DNA of 64,000 nt from Azotobacter paspali (GTDB taxonomy: Bacteria; Pseudomonadota; Gammaproteobacteria; Pseudomonadales; Pseudomonadaceae), in NCBI RefSeq assembly GCF_042434745.1, contig NZ_JBHLSS010000098.1, one strand, 5' to 3'. Every line of letters begins with the position of its first letter. Within the stretch, counting starts at the first letter, position 1. Positions 1 to 8,613 of the stretch are shown here, in pieces. A program made the position numbers and the translations under genes. The notes below the pieces were generated by a model, which made no database searches, was not told the DNA's origin, and saw only the letters and a program-made list of their open reading frames with translations.

Positions 1-912
1 GGCACCGATCCGCTGTCCGCCACCGGCCTCGACGCCGCCCAGGTGCGCCTGGAGGCCAAGCATCGCGGCGTGGCCATCTACAGCCTGCATCTGAAAACCC
101 CGAGCGGGGCGAAGAACCACGCCTCCGCCGAGGCGCAGTACCGCGACCTGTCGAACAACCCGATCCTCAACAAGCCGCTGTACTACCCGGTGGACGCCGG
201 CGATGTGAATAACTTCGGCAGCAAGATCGACGCCCTGGCCGCTGCCATCACCGGCCAGGTCAAGGCCGCCTACCGCGGCGAAATGGCTGCCGGCAGCGCT
301 CTCGGCGCCGACGCCGACTATGGCGAGAAGGCCGACGCCACCCTGTTGGAAGACACCGCCAAGCTCGGCCACGCCATGCGCCTGGCCTACCTCGGCGCAG
401 CCACCGGGGCCAGCGCGCCGCCGGTGTTCCACGCCTGGATCGGCGACCGCGACTTCGTCAAGCAGAACGTGCCGACCACCGAGGTGCGTGTGCTGCTTAC
501 CAAGGCCCAGCTCAGCGACCTCGCCGAGGTGGTGAAGAAGATCGCCGACGCCGCCAACGAGGGCTTGATCTCGCCCAACGAGATGTTCGAGCGTCTGCGT
601 TCGGTGGCCGCGACCATGGGCAAGGACCCCAATCAACTGCAGAAGGACAACAAATCCGCCACCCTGGCGGAGATGGGCTTGATGGCCGAGTACCTGGAGG
701 GGCTGCCGTACCTCAGCGAGGTGCTCAGCCTCGACGAGGAGACCTGGAAAGGCATGGAGGGGCTGGAGCAGGAGAAATTCATCCGTCGGCTGAATACCAA
801 GCTGAAGTACTACCAGAAGTACAACGCCGATGCCGATCGGTGGGTGTCGTTGGCCGAGGGGAGCGATCCGCGGGATCATGTGTATCCGGTGCCGTTGGAG
901 GCGTTGCCTTGA
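1..912 (+). CDS. ppkA: PpkA-type T6SS serine/threonine kinase, C-terminal part (5' truncated)
   Basis: The reading frame is open from base 1, so the gene starts left of the window; 303 residues remain. No kinase motifs lie in this part. It resembles the C-terminal region of PpkA, the membrane kinase of the type VI secretion threonine-phosphorylation pathway, which carries a periplasmic von Willebrand A domain. Seen features are a hydrophilic segment with AEAQYRDLS and FHAWIGDRDF and a helical region ending in YPVPLEALP. The genes that follow (tagT, tagS, tagR, a lipoprotein) are the usual upstream partners that tune PpkA activity, and they support the assignment. In Pseudomonas ppkA directly abuts tagT; here 1.2 kb of repeats separates them. 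Another VWA-containing T6SS protein is the main alternative. Confidence 0.72.
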   Translation, partial: GTDPLSATGLDAAQVRLEAKHRGVAIYSLHLKTPSGAKNHASAEAQYRDLSNNPILNKPLYYPVDAGDVNNFGSKIDALAAAITGQVKAAYRGEMAAGSALGADADYGEKADATLLEDTAKLGHAMRLAYLGAATGASAPPVFHAWIGDRDFVKQNVPTTEVRVLLTKAQLSDLAEVVKKIADAANEGLISPNEMFERLRSVAATMGKDPNQLQKDNKSATLAEMGLMAEYLEGLPYLSEVLSLDEETWKGMEGLEQEKFIRRLNTKLKYYQKYNADADRWVSLAEGSDPRDHVYPVPLEALP

Positions 913-991
913 TCCTGGCTGGCGAAGGCGTCCTGGTGCCGAGCCGGGTGCTTTCCTCGGCCCAAGCGACAGGTTTCGCCTTGTATGGCGA

Positions 992-1027
992 GTCACTTTC
1001 TCTTTGCCCGCGCAAAGAGAAAGTGAC
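992..1027. repeat. Perfect 16-bp stem-loop, first copy
   Basis: GTCACTTTCTCTTTGC is followed after a 4-base loop by its exact reverse complement. The same hairpin recurs at 1208-1243 and, with one mismatch, at 32225-32260; weaker relatives with a T-rich stem (GTTACTTTTTCTTG) are at about 1940-1977 and 32620-32655. It lacks a terminal T-run, so a simple intrinsic terminator is not the obvious reading. Confidence 0.85.
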
Positions 1028-1207
1028 CAAAAAGAAAACGCGCCCGCTCATCCGGCCCCGGCTGCGTCGGGCTTCCCTCGCTTCGGCATCGCTCCGATAC
1101 GTTTTTCCTACCGGGAGCGGAGGGTTTTTCGGAAGCTGGCAGGAAGGCTTGGTGCCGAGCCGAATGCTTTCCTCGGCTGATACGACAGGTTTCGCCTTGT
1201 ACGGCGA

Positions 1208-1243
1208 GTCACTTTCTCTTTGCCCGCGCAAAGAGAAAGTGAC
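1208..1243. repeat. Perfect 16-bp stem-loop, second copy
   Basis: This is identical in sequence to the hairpin at 992-1027 and lies in the second direct-repeat block of the composite element. Confidence 0.85.
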
Positions 1244-1516
1244 CAAAAAGAAAACGCGCCCGCTCATCCGGCCCCGGCTACGCCGGGGTTCCCTCGCTCC
1301 GGCGCCGCTGCGGGGGCACGTCACGAAGGGACGTCCCTGTCCCTTCGTGACTCGCTCGGCGTCCTGCCTCGCGTCCCCCTCCGCGGCGCCTGCGCTCGGC
1401 CTGCTGAACGGGACCGGGGAGCTTGCCTGCAAACTCGGGATCGATCCTGAAAAAGCTTTTTTGCCCTTCGCTTCGCTTTTCGTTCGCGAAGGCAGAGACT
1501 CCTGCAGACCTATGCG

Positions 1517-1624
1517 GCTTGGTGTAGGCGCGGATTTATCGGGGCGACCATCCGCCACGGCCCTGGCGACACCTGAAGTTTCGTATCCGCGCCGGTCGCG
1601 AATGAATTCGCTCCTACAGGGGAT
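1517..1624. repeat. REP-like palindromic pair
   Basis: The segment opens with GGTGTAGGCGCGGATTTATC and closes with GGTCGCGAATGAATTCGCTC followed by CTACAGG. The closing half is the typical Pseudomonas REP palindrome (GCGAATGAATTCGC core plus CTACAGG end). The two halves are inverted relative to each other. It is embedded in the interior of the larger composite repeat. Confidence 0.6.
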
Positions 1625-2131
1625 CGGGGTGTTGCCTGAAAATTCGGGGCCGCTCCTGAAAAAGCTTCTTCGCTCTTCGCTTTGCTTTTCGTTTGCGGAG
1701 GCAGGGGCTGCACCCATTCCCCCTTCGTCAGGCCGAACGGAATCGCCGCGCAAGGGGTTGAGCCGCATGGATGCGGCGACGACTGCATGGATGCAGGAGG
1801 TAGAGCGACGCAGGACGCCAAAGCCGAAAGGCCCGTGGGCCATGGATGGCCCTTCGGGCCGTGCCCCTGGAGCGGCGATGGAGGGAGGGGACCCGGAGCG
1901 AAGCGCAGGGCCTGACGACGGGGGTGGCCTTCTTTTGGGTTACTTTTTCTTGGCTAGACAAGAAAAAGTGACTCGCCGTGCAAGGCGAAACCTGTCGCAT
2001 GGGCCGAGGAAAGTGCCGAGGCCCGGCACCAAGGCTTCCCGCCAGCACCACAAAACACCCCCGCTTTCAGGCAGAGAAAGCGCCCCGGCCCGGCACCAGG
2101 GCCAGGAACCCACCCGGAGCATGCCCAGCCC

Positions 2132-2842
2132 ATGACTCCCCCCTTGCTCCACATCGAAAACCTCGCCATCCACCGCGGCACCTACCGTATCCTCCTGCCG
2201 CGCCTGTCGCTGGCGCGCGGTGAAGTGGCCGCCATCACCGGCGCCAGCGGCTGTGGCAAGAGCACCCTGCTGGAAATGATCGGCCTGATCCTGCGCCCCG
2301 AAGACCTCGACCGCTACGAACTGGACGAGCGCGACGCCGGCGCCCCGCTGGACATCGCCGCCCTGCTGCACGCGGACCGCCAGGCGCGGCTGGCCGACCT
2401 GCGTGCCCAGCGGCTCGGCTTCGTTCCGCAGAGCGGCGGACTGCTGCCGTTTCTCGACGTGCGCCAGAACATCGCCCTGCCGCGGCGCATGCTCGGCCTA
2501 CCGGCCGGTGGCGAGCGGGTCGAGGAGGCCATCGAGCGCCTCGGGCTGCGGCCGCTCCTGTACAAGAAGCCCGCCCAGCTCTCCATCGGCGAGCGTCAGC
2601 GCGCCTCCTTCGTCCGCGCCATCGCCCACGAGCCGGACCTGCTGCTGGCCGACGAGCCCACCGCCGCGCTGGACCCCTTCCAGGCGCGGCGGCTGTTCGA
2701 GCTGATCGTCGAGACCAGCCAGCGCCTGCGCATCGCCACCCTGCTGGTCAGCCACGACTGGGGCCTGCTGCGCGACTGCGCGATCCGCCGGCTGGTGGGC
2801 GTGCCGGAGGACGGCGGCGCGGTGTTCCGCGATGCGGCCTGA
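2132..2842 (+). CDS. tagT: TagT: ABC-transporter ATPase of the T6SS TagQRST signalling module
   Basis: The 236-residue protein is a MacB/LolD-class ABC ATPase: Walker A GASGCGKST near residues 37-45, a Q-loop (VPQSGG), signature LSIGERQ near 150, Walker B LLLADEPTAALDP and an H-loop (SHD). It overlaps the next gene by 11 bp, which argues for translational coupling with the permease. In Pseudomonas TagT and TagS form an inner-membrane ABC complex that acts with the periplasmic TagR and the lipoprotein TagQ upstream of the kinase PpkA to trigger posttranslational T6SS activation. The ATG at 2132 follows a weak GGAG (2117-2120). The assignment rests on the neighbours more than on features unique to the ATPase. 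Confidence 0.85.
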   Translation: MTPPLLHIENLAIHRGTYRILLPRLSLARGEVAAITGASGCGKSTLLEMIGLILRPEDLDRYELDERDAGAPLDIAALLHADRQARLADLRAQRLGFVPQSGGLLPFLDVRQNIALPRRMLGLPAGGERVEEAIERLGLRPLLYKKPAQLSIGERQRASFVRAIAHEPDLLLADEPTAALDPFQARRLFELIVETSQRLRIATLLVSHDWGLLRDCAIRRLVGVPEDGGAVFRDAA

Positions 2843-4055
2843 CGCGCGCCCCGGCTGGGGCTTGCTCGCTGCCCTGGCGAGCCGCGATCTCTGGCACGAC
2901 CGCCAGGTCTCGCTGTGCATCGTCGCCGCGCTGGTGGCGGTGATCGCGCCGCTGCTTTTGCTGTTCGGCCTCAAGTACGGCGTGGTCTCGCAACTGCGCG
3001 GCGAACTGCTCGCCGATCCGCGCAACCTGGAGATCCGCCTGCTCGGCAACCATGACCTGGACCGCGCCTGGTTCGCGCGTCTGGCCGCGCAGCCGGGGGT
3101 CGGCTTCGTCATGCCGCTGACCCGTTCGCTGAACACCCAGGCCGACCTGGCGCGCGACAGCCAACGTTTCGTCGCCGACGCCGAGGTCATCCCCAGCGGT
3201 CCGGGCGATCCCTTACTCGGCACGCGCCTCGCGCCGCCGGAAGGCGACCGGGTGCTGCTCAGCGCCAGCGCGGCGCGGCGTCTGGAGGTAGGCGCCGGCG
3301 AGCGCATTCGCCTCTCGGTGCTACGCAAGCTGGACGGCAACAGCGAGCGTGGCCAGCGCGAACTGACGGTCACCGGGGTACTGCCGGAGACAGCCTTCCC
3401 GCGCCCGGCGCTGCTGGTTCCGCTGGATCTTTTGGTGGCCATGGAGGATTTTCGCGACGGTTTCGCGGTGCCCGCCCTCGGCTTCGCCGCCGGCCGCGTG
3501 GCGCCGCCGCGCGAGCGCTATGCCCGCGCCCGCGTCTACGCCAGCAGCCTGAACGATGTCGCCCCGCTCGCCGCCTGGCTGGAAGGACAGCGCATCGAGA
3601 CCGGCACCCGGCTGCGCGAGATCGAGTCGGTGAAAGCCGTCGACCGGGTACTCGGGCTGATCTTCGCGGTGATCGCCTGGACCGCGGCGATCGGCTGCGT
3701 CGCGTCCCTGGCCGGCGCTTTCCTCGCCAACATCGATCGCAAGCGCAAGGACCTGGCCCTGCTGCGTCTGCTCGGTTTCCGTCGCATCGCGGTCGGTGCC
3801 TATGTGATGGTGCAGGCGGCGCTGCTCACCTGCTTGGCCTTTGGCCTGGGCTACCTGGCCTATCTGGCCGGCAGCACGGTGTTCAACCGGGTCCTGGGCG
3901 CCAACTTGGCCGCCGACGCCTTCGTCTGCCGGCTGGAAAACCTGCATATTCTGCTGGCTTTCGCCAGTGCGTTGCTGATCGCCATCCTGGTGGCGGCGGT
4001 AGGAGGGTATCGTGCGATTCACATTCAACCGGCGGAAAGCCTGCGGGATCTCTGA
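2832..4055 (+). CDS. tagS: TagS: FtsX/MacB-like permease of the T6SS TagQRST module
   Basis: This 407-residue inner-membrane protein has one transmembrane helix near the N terminus (VSLCIVAALVAVIAPLLLLFG), a periplasmic domain of about 200 residues with mixed strands, and three more helices in the last 150 residues (IFAVIAWTAAIGCVASLAGA, MVQAALLTCLAFGLGYLAYL, LLAFASALLIAILVAAVGG). This is the FtsX/MacB topology. A short IDRKRKDLALLRLLGF segment before the third helix matches the coupling region of such permeases. It overlaps both tagT (11 bp) and tagR (44 bp), as expected for a tightly coupled operon. It is expected to pair with TagT as the transporter of the T6SS threonine-phosphorylation sensing complex. 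Confidence 0.85.
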   Translation: MRPDARPGWGLLAALASRDLWHDRQVSLCIVAALVAVIAPLLLLFGLKYGVVSQLRGELLADPRNLEIRLLGNHDLDRAWFARLAAQPGVGFVMPLTRSLNTQADLARDSQRFVADAEVIPSGPGDPLLGTRLAPPEGDRVLLSASAARRLEVGAGERIRLSVLRKLDGNSERGQRELTVTGVLPETAFPRPALLVPLDLLVAMEDFRDGFAVPALGFAAGRVAPPRERYARARVYASSLNDVAPLAAWLEGQRIETGTRLREIESVKAVDRVLGLIFAVIAWTAAIGCVASLAGAFLANIDRKRKDLALLRLLGFRRIAVGAYVMVQAALLTCLAFGLGYLAYLAGSTVFNRVLGANLAADAFVCRLENLHILLAFASALLIAILVAAVGGYRAIHIQPAESLRDL

Positions 4056-5613
4056 GCGACGCCGTGCGCCGGCCGTGGCGTTGGGACTAACGCTGGCGCT
4101 GGCCGGCCTGCCGGCCGCCGCGGCCTGGGACGCGAAGTACTACAACCCACAAGCGCAGAAGGACGATGTACTGCTGCCGATGCCCTGCGGCGGCTTCATG
4201 GCCTGGCGCCAGGTGCGCGTGCCGATGGCCAGCCCGCTGGACGACTACGCCATCACCCTCGGCCAGGACAGCGAGGAATGGGGCTACCTCGAACAGGCGC
4301 GGCCGACCCACATCGCCGGCAGCTTCAGCGTCGCCAAGCCGGAGCCGGGGCGCTATTACCTGCTCGCCAAGTACGAGGTCAACGAGTTGCAGTACCGCGC
4401 GCTGATGGACGGCCAGTGCCCCGAGCCCTCCGCCGAGTTGCGCCTGCCGAAGACCGGGCTGAGCTGGTTCGACGCCGTGGCCTTCACCGACCGCTACAAC
4501 CTCTGGCTGCGCCAGAGCGCCCCGGACAAGCTGCCGAAGGAAGACGGCGCGGCCGGCTTCCTGCGCCTGCCCACCGAGGTTGAATGGGAATTCGCCGCGC
4601 GTGGCGGCCTGGCGGTATCCCCGGCGGAATTTCGCGACAGCCGCTTCCCCATGCCGGAGGGCATCGAAGCCTACGCCTGGTTCGCCGGCGCGCAGTCGGC
4701 CAACGGCAAGCTGCAACTGGCCGGCCTGCTCAAGCCCAACCCGCTCGGCCTGCACGACGTGCTCGGCAACGCCGACGAGATGCTCTTCGAGCCCTTCCAC
4801 CTGAACAAGCTGGACCGCCAACACGGCCAGGCCGGCGGCTACATCGTGCGCGGCGGCAATTACCTGACCCCACAGGCCGAGCTGCGCACCGCGCTGCGCC
4901 AGGAACAGCCCTACTACGCCGCCGACGGCAGCGCGCAGAACCGCTTGAAGACCGGCGGCTTCCGTCCGGCTCTGGTGGCGCCGGCGCTGACTTCCCGCGA
5001 GCGGATCAGGCAGGTCGAGGCCGACTGGAAGAAACTCGGCACAGCCCGCCCGGAAAGCCAGGATGGCGCGCAGGCGCCCGTCCCGGACCCGGCGACCCGG
5101 ATCGCCAGCCTCGCCGAGGGTGTGCGCGACGACGCGCTTAAGGGGCAACTGGAGAAGCTGCGCAGCGACCTGCGCGCCAATACCCAGGCGCGCGACGAGC
5201 AGCGCGACCAGGCGATCCGCTCCGAACTGCAACTCGGTGCTTTCCTCTGCACCAAGCTTAAGGACGACGGGCTCTTCCTCGACACCCTCGAAGGCAATTA
5301 CAGTCGCAGTTGCGGTGCGGACGGCGCGGAACCCAAGGCCCGTTGCGAGGCGCGCCGGGAGCAGTTGGACGGTCATCGCAAAGTGCTGGATTTCATGCTC
5401 AACTACTACGCCGACAGCGTGGTCGGCACGGCTCTGAACTACAACCAGGCCAGCCTCGAACCCCAGGTCGGCCTGGTGGCGCAGCAGTTGGCCGCACGGG
5501 GCAAGAGCAATCTGCGCACCTACCTCGATACCCACTGGAACAACCTGCGCACCTACTTGAAGGATGGCAGGGTGGCGCGCGCTCATTGGTTGCAATCCTG
5601 CAAATCCCTCTGA
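4012..5613 (+). CDS. tagR: TagR: periplasmic FGE-sulfatase-like activator of PpkA
   Basis: The 533-residue exported protein has a signal sequence ending near LAGLPAAAAW and an FGE-sulfatase (SUMF1-like) domain. Conserved pieces are YEVNELQYRALM, RLPTEVEWEFAARGG (about residues 185-199), GLHDVLGNADEM (about 246-257) and YIVRGGNYLTP (about 280). A helical C-terminal extension of about 200 residues follows. The start is GTG at 4012, chosen because GGAGGG at 4002-4007 is well placed; it overlaps the end of tagS by 44 bp. TagR proteins promote PpkA autophosphorylation in the Pseudomonas T6SS. The active-site cysteine arrangement of true formylglycine-generating enzymes is not evident, so an enzymatic role is not implied. 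Confidence 0.85.
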   Translation: MRFTFNRRKACGISERRRAPAVALGLTLALAGLPAAAAWDAKYYNPQAQKDDVLLPMPCGGFMAWRQVRVPMASPLDDYAITLGQDSEEWGYLEQARPTHIAGSFSVAKPEPGRYYLLAKYEVNELQYRALMDGQCPEPSAELRLPKTGLSWFDAVAFTDRYNLWLRQSAPDKLPKEDGAAGFLRLPTEVEWEFAARGGLAVSPAEFRDSRFPMPEGIEAYAWFAGAQSANGKLQLAGLLKPNPLGLHDVLGNADEMLFEPFHLNKLDRQHGQAGGYIVRGGNYLTPQAELRTALRQEQPYYAADGSAQNRLKTGGFRPALVAPALTSRERIRQVEADWKKLGTARPESQDGAQAPVPDPATRIASLAEGVRDDALKGQLEKLRSDLRANTQARDEQRDQAIRSELQLGAFLCTKLKDDGLFLDTLEGNYSRSCGADGAEPKARCEARREQLDGHRKVLDFMLNYYADSVVGTALNYNQASLEPQVGLVAQQLAARGKSNLRTYLDTHWNNLRTYLKDGRVARAHWLQSCKSL

Positions 5614-5634
5614 TTGGAGATAGCGAGACTGGAG

Positions 5635-6348
5635 ATGATGGTCGCCTCGTTCACGGCTAAACGAATCGCCTGGGCGGTGCTCGCCCTGTCGTTGGCGGGT
5701 TGCGAGACCCTGAACGGCCCCGGCACGGGACAGACCGACCCGCGGCTGTCCAACAGCAGCTCGGCGCGCTTCTTCAGCAAGTCCGGCTGGCAGGCCTGTG
5801 CCGGTGGCGCGGTGGTTGGCGTGCTGGCCTGCCAACTGGCCAATCCGGACAGGAAGGGCGAGTGCATGGCCGGCGCGGCGATGCTCGGCTGCGGCGCCGG
5901 CATGAGCGCCAACTACTACCTCGACCAGCGTCGCAGCCAGTATGCCAACATCGAGCAGCGCCTCGACGCGGCCATCGCCGACGTGCGCAAGGACAACCTG
6001 GAACTGCAGGACCTGAGCCGCACCGCGCGCACGGTGATCGCCGACGACCGCCAGAGCATCGCCATGATCGAGCGCGACATCGCTTCCAAGCGGGTACAGA
6101 AGGCCTATGCCCAGCAGCGCCTGGCCAAGGTCGACGCCAATCTGGTATTCCTCCGCGACAAGCTGGCCAATGCCCGCAGCAAGCAGGAGGAATGGCGCAA
6201 GGTGGCCGCCGCCGAACGCGGCGGCGCCAGTGCCGCGCGCATGGACACGCTGAATGCCGAAATCAACAGCATGCAGCGGCAGATCAACGCCCTCGAAGCC
6301 GAGATCGACCAGCTCTACCGACAACGCTCCGCCATCCGCCTGGGCTGA
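5635..6348 (+). CDS. tagQ: Coiled-coil outer-membrane lipoprotein, TagQ position
   Basis: The protein has a lipoprotein signal peptide with lipobox LAGC (MMVASFTAKRIAWAVLALSLAGC), then a short Gly/Cys-rich hydrophobic stretch (GGAVVGVLACQLA and MLGCGAGM), then a long charged coiled coil with heptads (IEQRLDAAIADVRKDNLELQ and later). In the known T6SS module the gene next to tagR encodes TagQ, an outer-membrane lipoprotein that retains TagR at the membrane; position and lipobox fit, but I cannot confirm homology by eye. The frame extends back to TTG 5614; ATG 5635 or 5638 is preferred because it begins a proper signal peptide. The gene follows tagR closely and is almost certainly in the same operon. 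Confidence 0.65.
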   Translation: MMVASFTAKRIAWAVLALSLAGCETLNGPGTGQTDPRLSNSSSARFFSKSGWQACAGGAVVGVLACQLANPDRKGECMAGAAMLGCGAGMSANYYLDQRRSQYANIEQRLDAAIADVRKDNLELQDLSRTARTVIADDRQSIAMIERDIASKRVQKAYAQQRLAKVDANLVFLRDKLANARSKQEEWRKVAAAERGGASAARMDTLNAEINSMQRQINALEAEIDQLYRQRSAIRLG

Positions 6349-6351
6349 ACC

Positions 6352-6849
6352 ATGCACCGATTCTTCCGATTCCTGTCTCTTGTCGCCGCCGGCCTGTCAC
6401 TCGGCGCCTGCGCGGTGACCCCGCAGGAGTGCGATCCGCGCAACGCCGATGCCGGTTTTGCCACCAAGTTCGGCTGCAACGTGCACGGCGGTTACGCCCA
6501 GCGTGTCGAGCAGAAGGAAAAGATCCTGCTCGACGAGCGCAAGACCAACCAGTTGTTCCGCGATACTTACGCCGCCCTCGACAAGGAGCGCAGCGAGGTC
6601 GGCCGCGAACTGAGCCGCCAGCGCGACGAATACGCCGCGCTGAACAAGGCGATGAACGCACTGCTCGCCGAACTCAAGCAAAAGAGCCGCAACGACCAGC
6701 GACTGCAGAACGAGATCGCCGCGTTGGAAAAGGAAATGGCCGGCATCAACCGCCAGAACGACGCAAAGGCGGTGGCGCAGAAACAGTACGAACTGCAGAA
6801 ACTGCGCACCCGGCTTGCCAGCCTGGAAAGCGACCTGGGCCTGCGCTGA
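6352..6849 (+). CDS. Second small coiled-coil lipoprotein of the Tag operon
   Basis: A 165-residue protein with signal peptide and lipobox LGAC (MHRFFRFLSLVAAGLSLGAC) followed by an almost uninterrupted charged helix (QRVEQKEKILLDERKTN, LKQKSRNDQRLQNEIAALEKEM) predicted as a coiled coil. It starts 3 bp after the preceding lipoprotein stop and the two share layout: lipobox, short Cys-containing linker, coiled coil. They may be a duplicated pair or form a heteromeric coiled coil in the periplasm. No family is recognised. The position within the T6SS threonine-phosphorylation operon suggests a role in signal perception or anchoring. Confidence 0.7.
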   Translation: MHRFFRFLSLVAAGLSLGACAVTPQECDPRNADAGFATKFGCNVHGGYAQRVEQKEKILLDERKTNQLFRDTYAALDKERSEVGRELSRQRDEYAALNKAMNALLAELKQKSRNDQRLQNEIAALEKEMAGINRQNDAKAVAQKQYELQKLRTRLASLESDLGLR

Positions 6850-6864
6850 CCGATCGAGGCGAGC

Positions 6865-8613
6865 ATGAAGCGAATCACCCGTTCATCCAGTGCCGGGCGC
6901 AGCGCGGCCGATGCCCTGGCCGGCCACGCGGAACTGACGGCCATCCTGCGCCGCCACCTGCCGCCGAGCACGGCGGCCCTGTTCGCCAAGCCTAGGCAGG
7001 CCGAGGGTGACATCGTCGAGTGGTACTCGGACTTGGGCGGCCAGCCGGTGCCTTTCGCCGAGCTGGCGCCGCAGGAAGCGCGCCAAGTGCGCCAGTTGCT
7101 GGACGAGCGCCTGGCCTCCATCGCGGAACTGGCCGGGCGTCTCGAAGGGCAGGGCGAGGAAGGCAAGCGCCAGGCCGAGCTGTTGCGCCAGGCCGCGCGC
7201 TACCCGGACACCGCCACTCTCTATGCGCTGAACGGCCAGCCGCTGGTGACCTTCTGGGGTGGTGGCGAGCCGCCCGCACCGCCCGTGCCGCCGCCAACCG
7301 CCGCCGAATTGCCGGGAGCGGCGCCGGCGGCCCTGGCTACCGCCGGCGCCGCGTCCCTCGCCGCCGGGCCGCAACGCCGCTGGTGGCCCTGGCTGCTCCT
7401 CCTGTTGTTATTGCTGGCCTTGCTCGCCGGTCTCTGGTGGTGGCTGTTCGGCCGCCAGGAGCCGCCGGCGGAGCCGATCGCCGCGACCGAGCCGCCGGTC
7501 GTCCAGGAACAACCCGAGCCGCCGGTCGAGGAAAAGACTCCGCCGGTCGAGGAACCCGAGCCCGAGCCGGAAGCCGTGCCCGAGGAAAAAGTAGAACCCG
7601 AACCCGTGGTGCCGCCGGCGCCCAAAGTCGAGGCGGTGCCGCCCAAGCCCGAACCGAAAGCCGAGCCGAAGCCGAAGCCGAAGCCGGAGCCCGAACCGAA
7701 GCCCGAGCCCAAGCCGGAGCCAAAACCCGAGCCCAAGCCGGACCCGGTCGAACTGGCGCGCAAGCGCATCGCCGCCGCAGGCGGCAACTGCAACAGTCTG
7801 CAGCAACTGCTCAGCCAGGACCCGCAGGTCAAGCAGAACCCGGCACTGCGCGGCGAAGTTGAGGCGAAGCTCAAGCAGCAGTGCCGGCAGCAACTGATCG
7901 TCAACGCCAAGAATCTCTGTCCGGACGAGCGACCCCAGGAAGTGGCGCCGGAGTTGGCCATCGTGTTCGACGCCTCCGGCTCGATGGACATCAGCCTGCT
8001 GGCGACCAAGCAGGAGATCGACCGGGCGGTGATGATGCAAGGCATGACCGACATCGCCGCGCGCGTGCTGTTGGGCGGCAATCCGGGGATCGACACCACC
8101 GGCCACCTGTACCGCGAGCCCAAGCGCATCACCGCGGCCAAGCAGGCGACCACCGCGGTGGTCCAGCACCTGCCCAGCGATGTCAGCGCCGGCCTGGTGC
8201 TGATCGAGCGCTGCCCCGCTTCGCGCAGCATGGGCTTCTTCACCCCGGCCCAGCGCGGTGGCCTGCTGGCGCGCCTGAATTCCATCCAGCCGGTGGAGGG
8301 CACGCCGCTGGCCGACGGCGTCGCCAAGGCTGGACAGATGCTCGACGGCGTCAACCGCGAGTCGGTGATGGTGGTGGTCTCCGACGGCGAGGAGAGCTGT
8401 CACCAAGACCCCTGCGCGGTGGCCCGCGACCTGGCGCGGCGCAAGCCGCACCTGAAGATCAACGTGGTCGACATCGCCAGTACCGGCGCCGGCAACTGCC
8501 TGGCCCAGGCTACCGGCGGCCAGGTGTTCAACGCCAGGAACGCCGGCGAACTGGCCGCGATGACCCGCCAAGCCGCTCAGGACGTGCTGCCGCCGGCGCA
8601 TTGCCGACAGTGA
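6865..8613 (+). CDS. Membrane von Willebrand factor A protein with Pro/Glu/Lys-rich periplasmic linker
   Basis: The 582-residue protein has a cytoplasmic domain of about 170 residues, one strong transmembrane helix at about 173-195 (WWPWLLLLLLLLALLAG), a Pro-Glu-Lys linker of about 100 residues with PEPKP repeats resembling the TonB spacer, and a C-terminal VWA domain. The MIDAS motif DASGSMD begins near residue 369, with a later T/D pair (VSDGEESC). Several cysteines in the VWA half (CNSLQQ, CPDERP, ERCPAS, EESCHQDPC, HCRQ) suggest disulfides in the periplasm. It is the last gene of the ppkA-tagTSR run and its VWA domain parallels the one in PpkA, so a partner or sensor role in the same pathway is plausible; this is inference. 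The last codons are duplicated in the tandem repeats that follow. Confidence 0.8.
   Translation: MKRITRSSSAGRSAADALAGHAELTAILRRHLPPSTAALFAKPRQAEGDIVEWYSDLGGQPVPFAELAPQEARQVRQLLDERLASIAELAGRLEGQGEEGKRQAELLRQAARYPDTATLYALNGQPLVTFWGGGEPPAPPVPPPTAAELPGAAPAALATAGAASLAAGPQRRWWPWLLLLLLLLALLAGLWWWLFGRQEPPAEPIAATEPPVVQEQPEPPVEEKTPPVEEPEPEPEAVPEEKVEPEPVVPPAPKVEAVPPKPEPKAEPKPKPKPEPEPKPEPKPEPKPEPKPDPVELARKRIAAAGGNCNSLQQLLSQDPQVKQNPALRGEVEAKLKQQCRQQLIVNAKNLCPDERPQEVAPELAIVFDASGSMDISLLATKQEIDRAVMMQGMTDIAARVLLGGNPGIDTTGHLYREPKRITAAKQATTAVVQHLPSDVSAGLVLIERCPASRSMGFFTPAQRGGLLARLNSIQPVEGTPLADGVAKAGQMLDGVNRESVMVVVSDGEESCHQDPCAVARDLARRKPHLKINVVDIASTGAGNCLAQATGGQVFNARNAGELAAMTRQAAQDVLPPAHCRQ

Larger units (their letters stand above)
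913..2131. repeat. Composite long inverted-repeat element between ppkA and tagT
   Basis: No convincing gene lies here; long open frames are by-products of high GC. A block of about 140 bp at about 920-1075 is repeated directly at about 1145-1300 (shared: GGTGCCGAGCC, CTTTCCTCGGC, ACAGGTTTCGCCTTGTA, the GTCACTTTCTCTTTGC hairpin, AACGCGCCCGCTCATCCGG). A third copy in inverted orientation occupies about 1890-2055, and a partial fourth lies at about 2070-2110. The interior shares long stretches with the element at 32113-32792, for example GAACCCGGAGCGAAGCGC and CTTCTTTTGGGTTAC. It carries no transposase. It lies inside what is otherwise a single operon and may weaken expression of tagTSR relative to ppkA. 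Confidence 0.8.

Noticed and set aside
840..2135. A 431-codon plus-strand open frame across the region between ppkA and tagT.
   Set aside because: It runs through direct and inverted repeat blocks, has no recognisable domain and overlaps the end of ppkA and start of tagT; high GC keeps stops rare.
4087..6357. A 756-codon minus-strand open frame antisense to tagR and the first lipoprotein.
   Set aside because: Composition is that of a GC-rich antisense frame; tagR and the lipoprotein carry export signals and known motifs.
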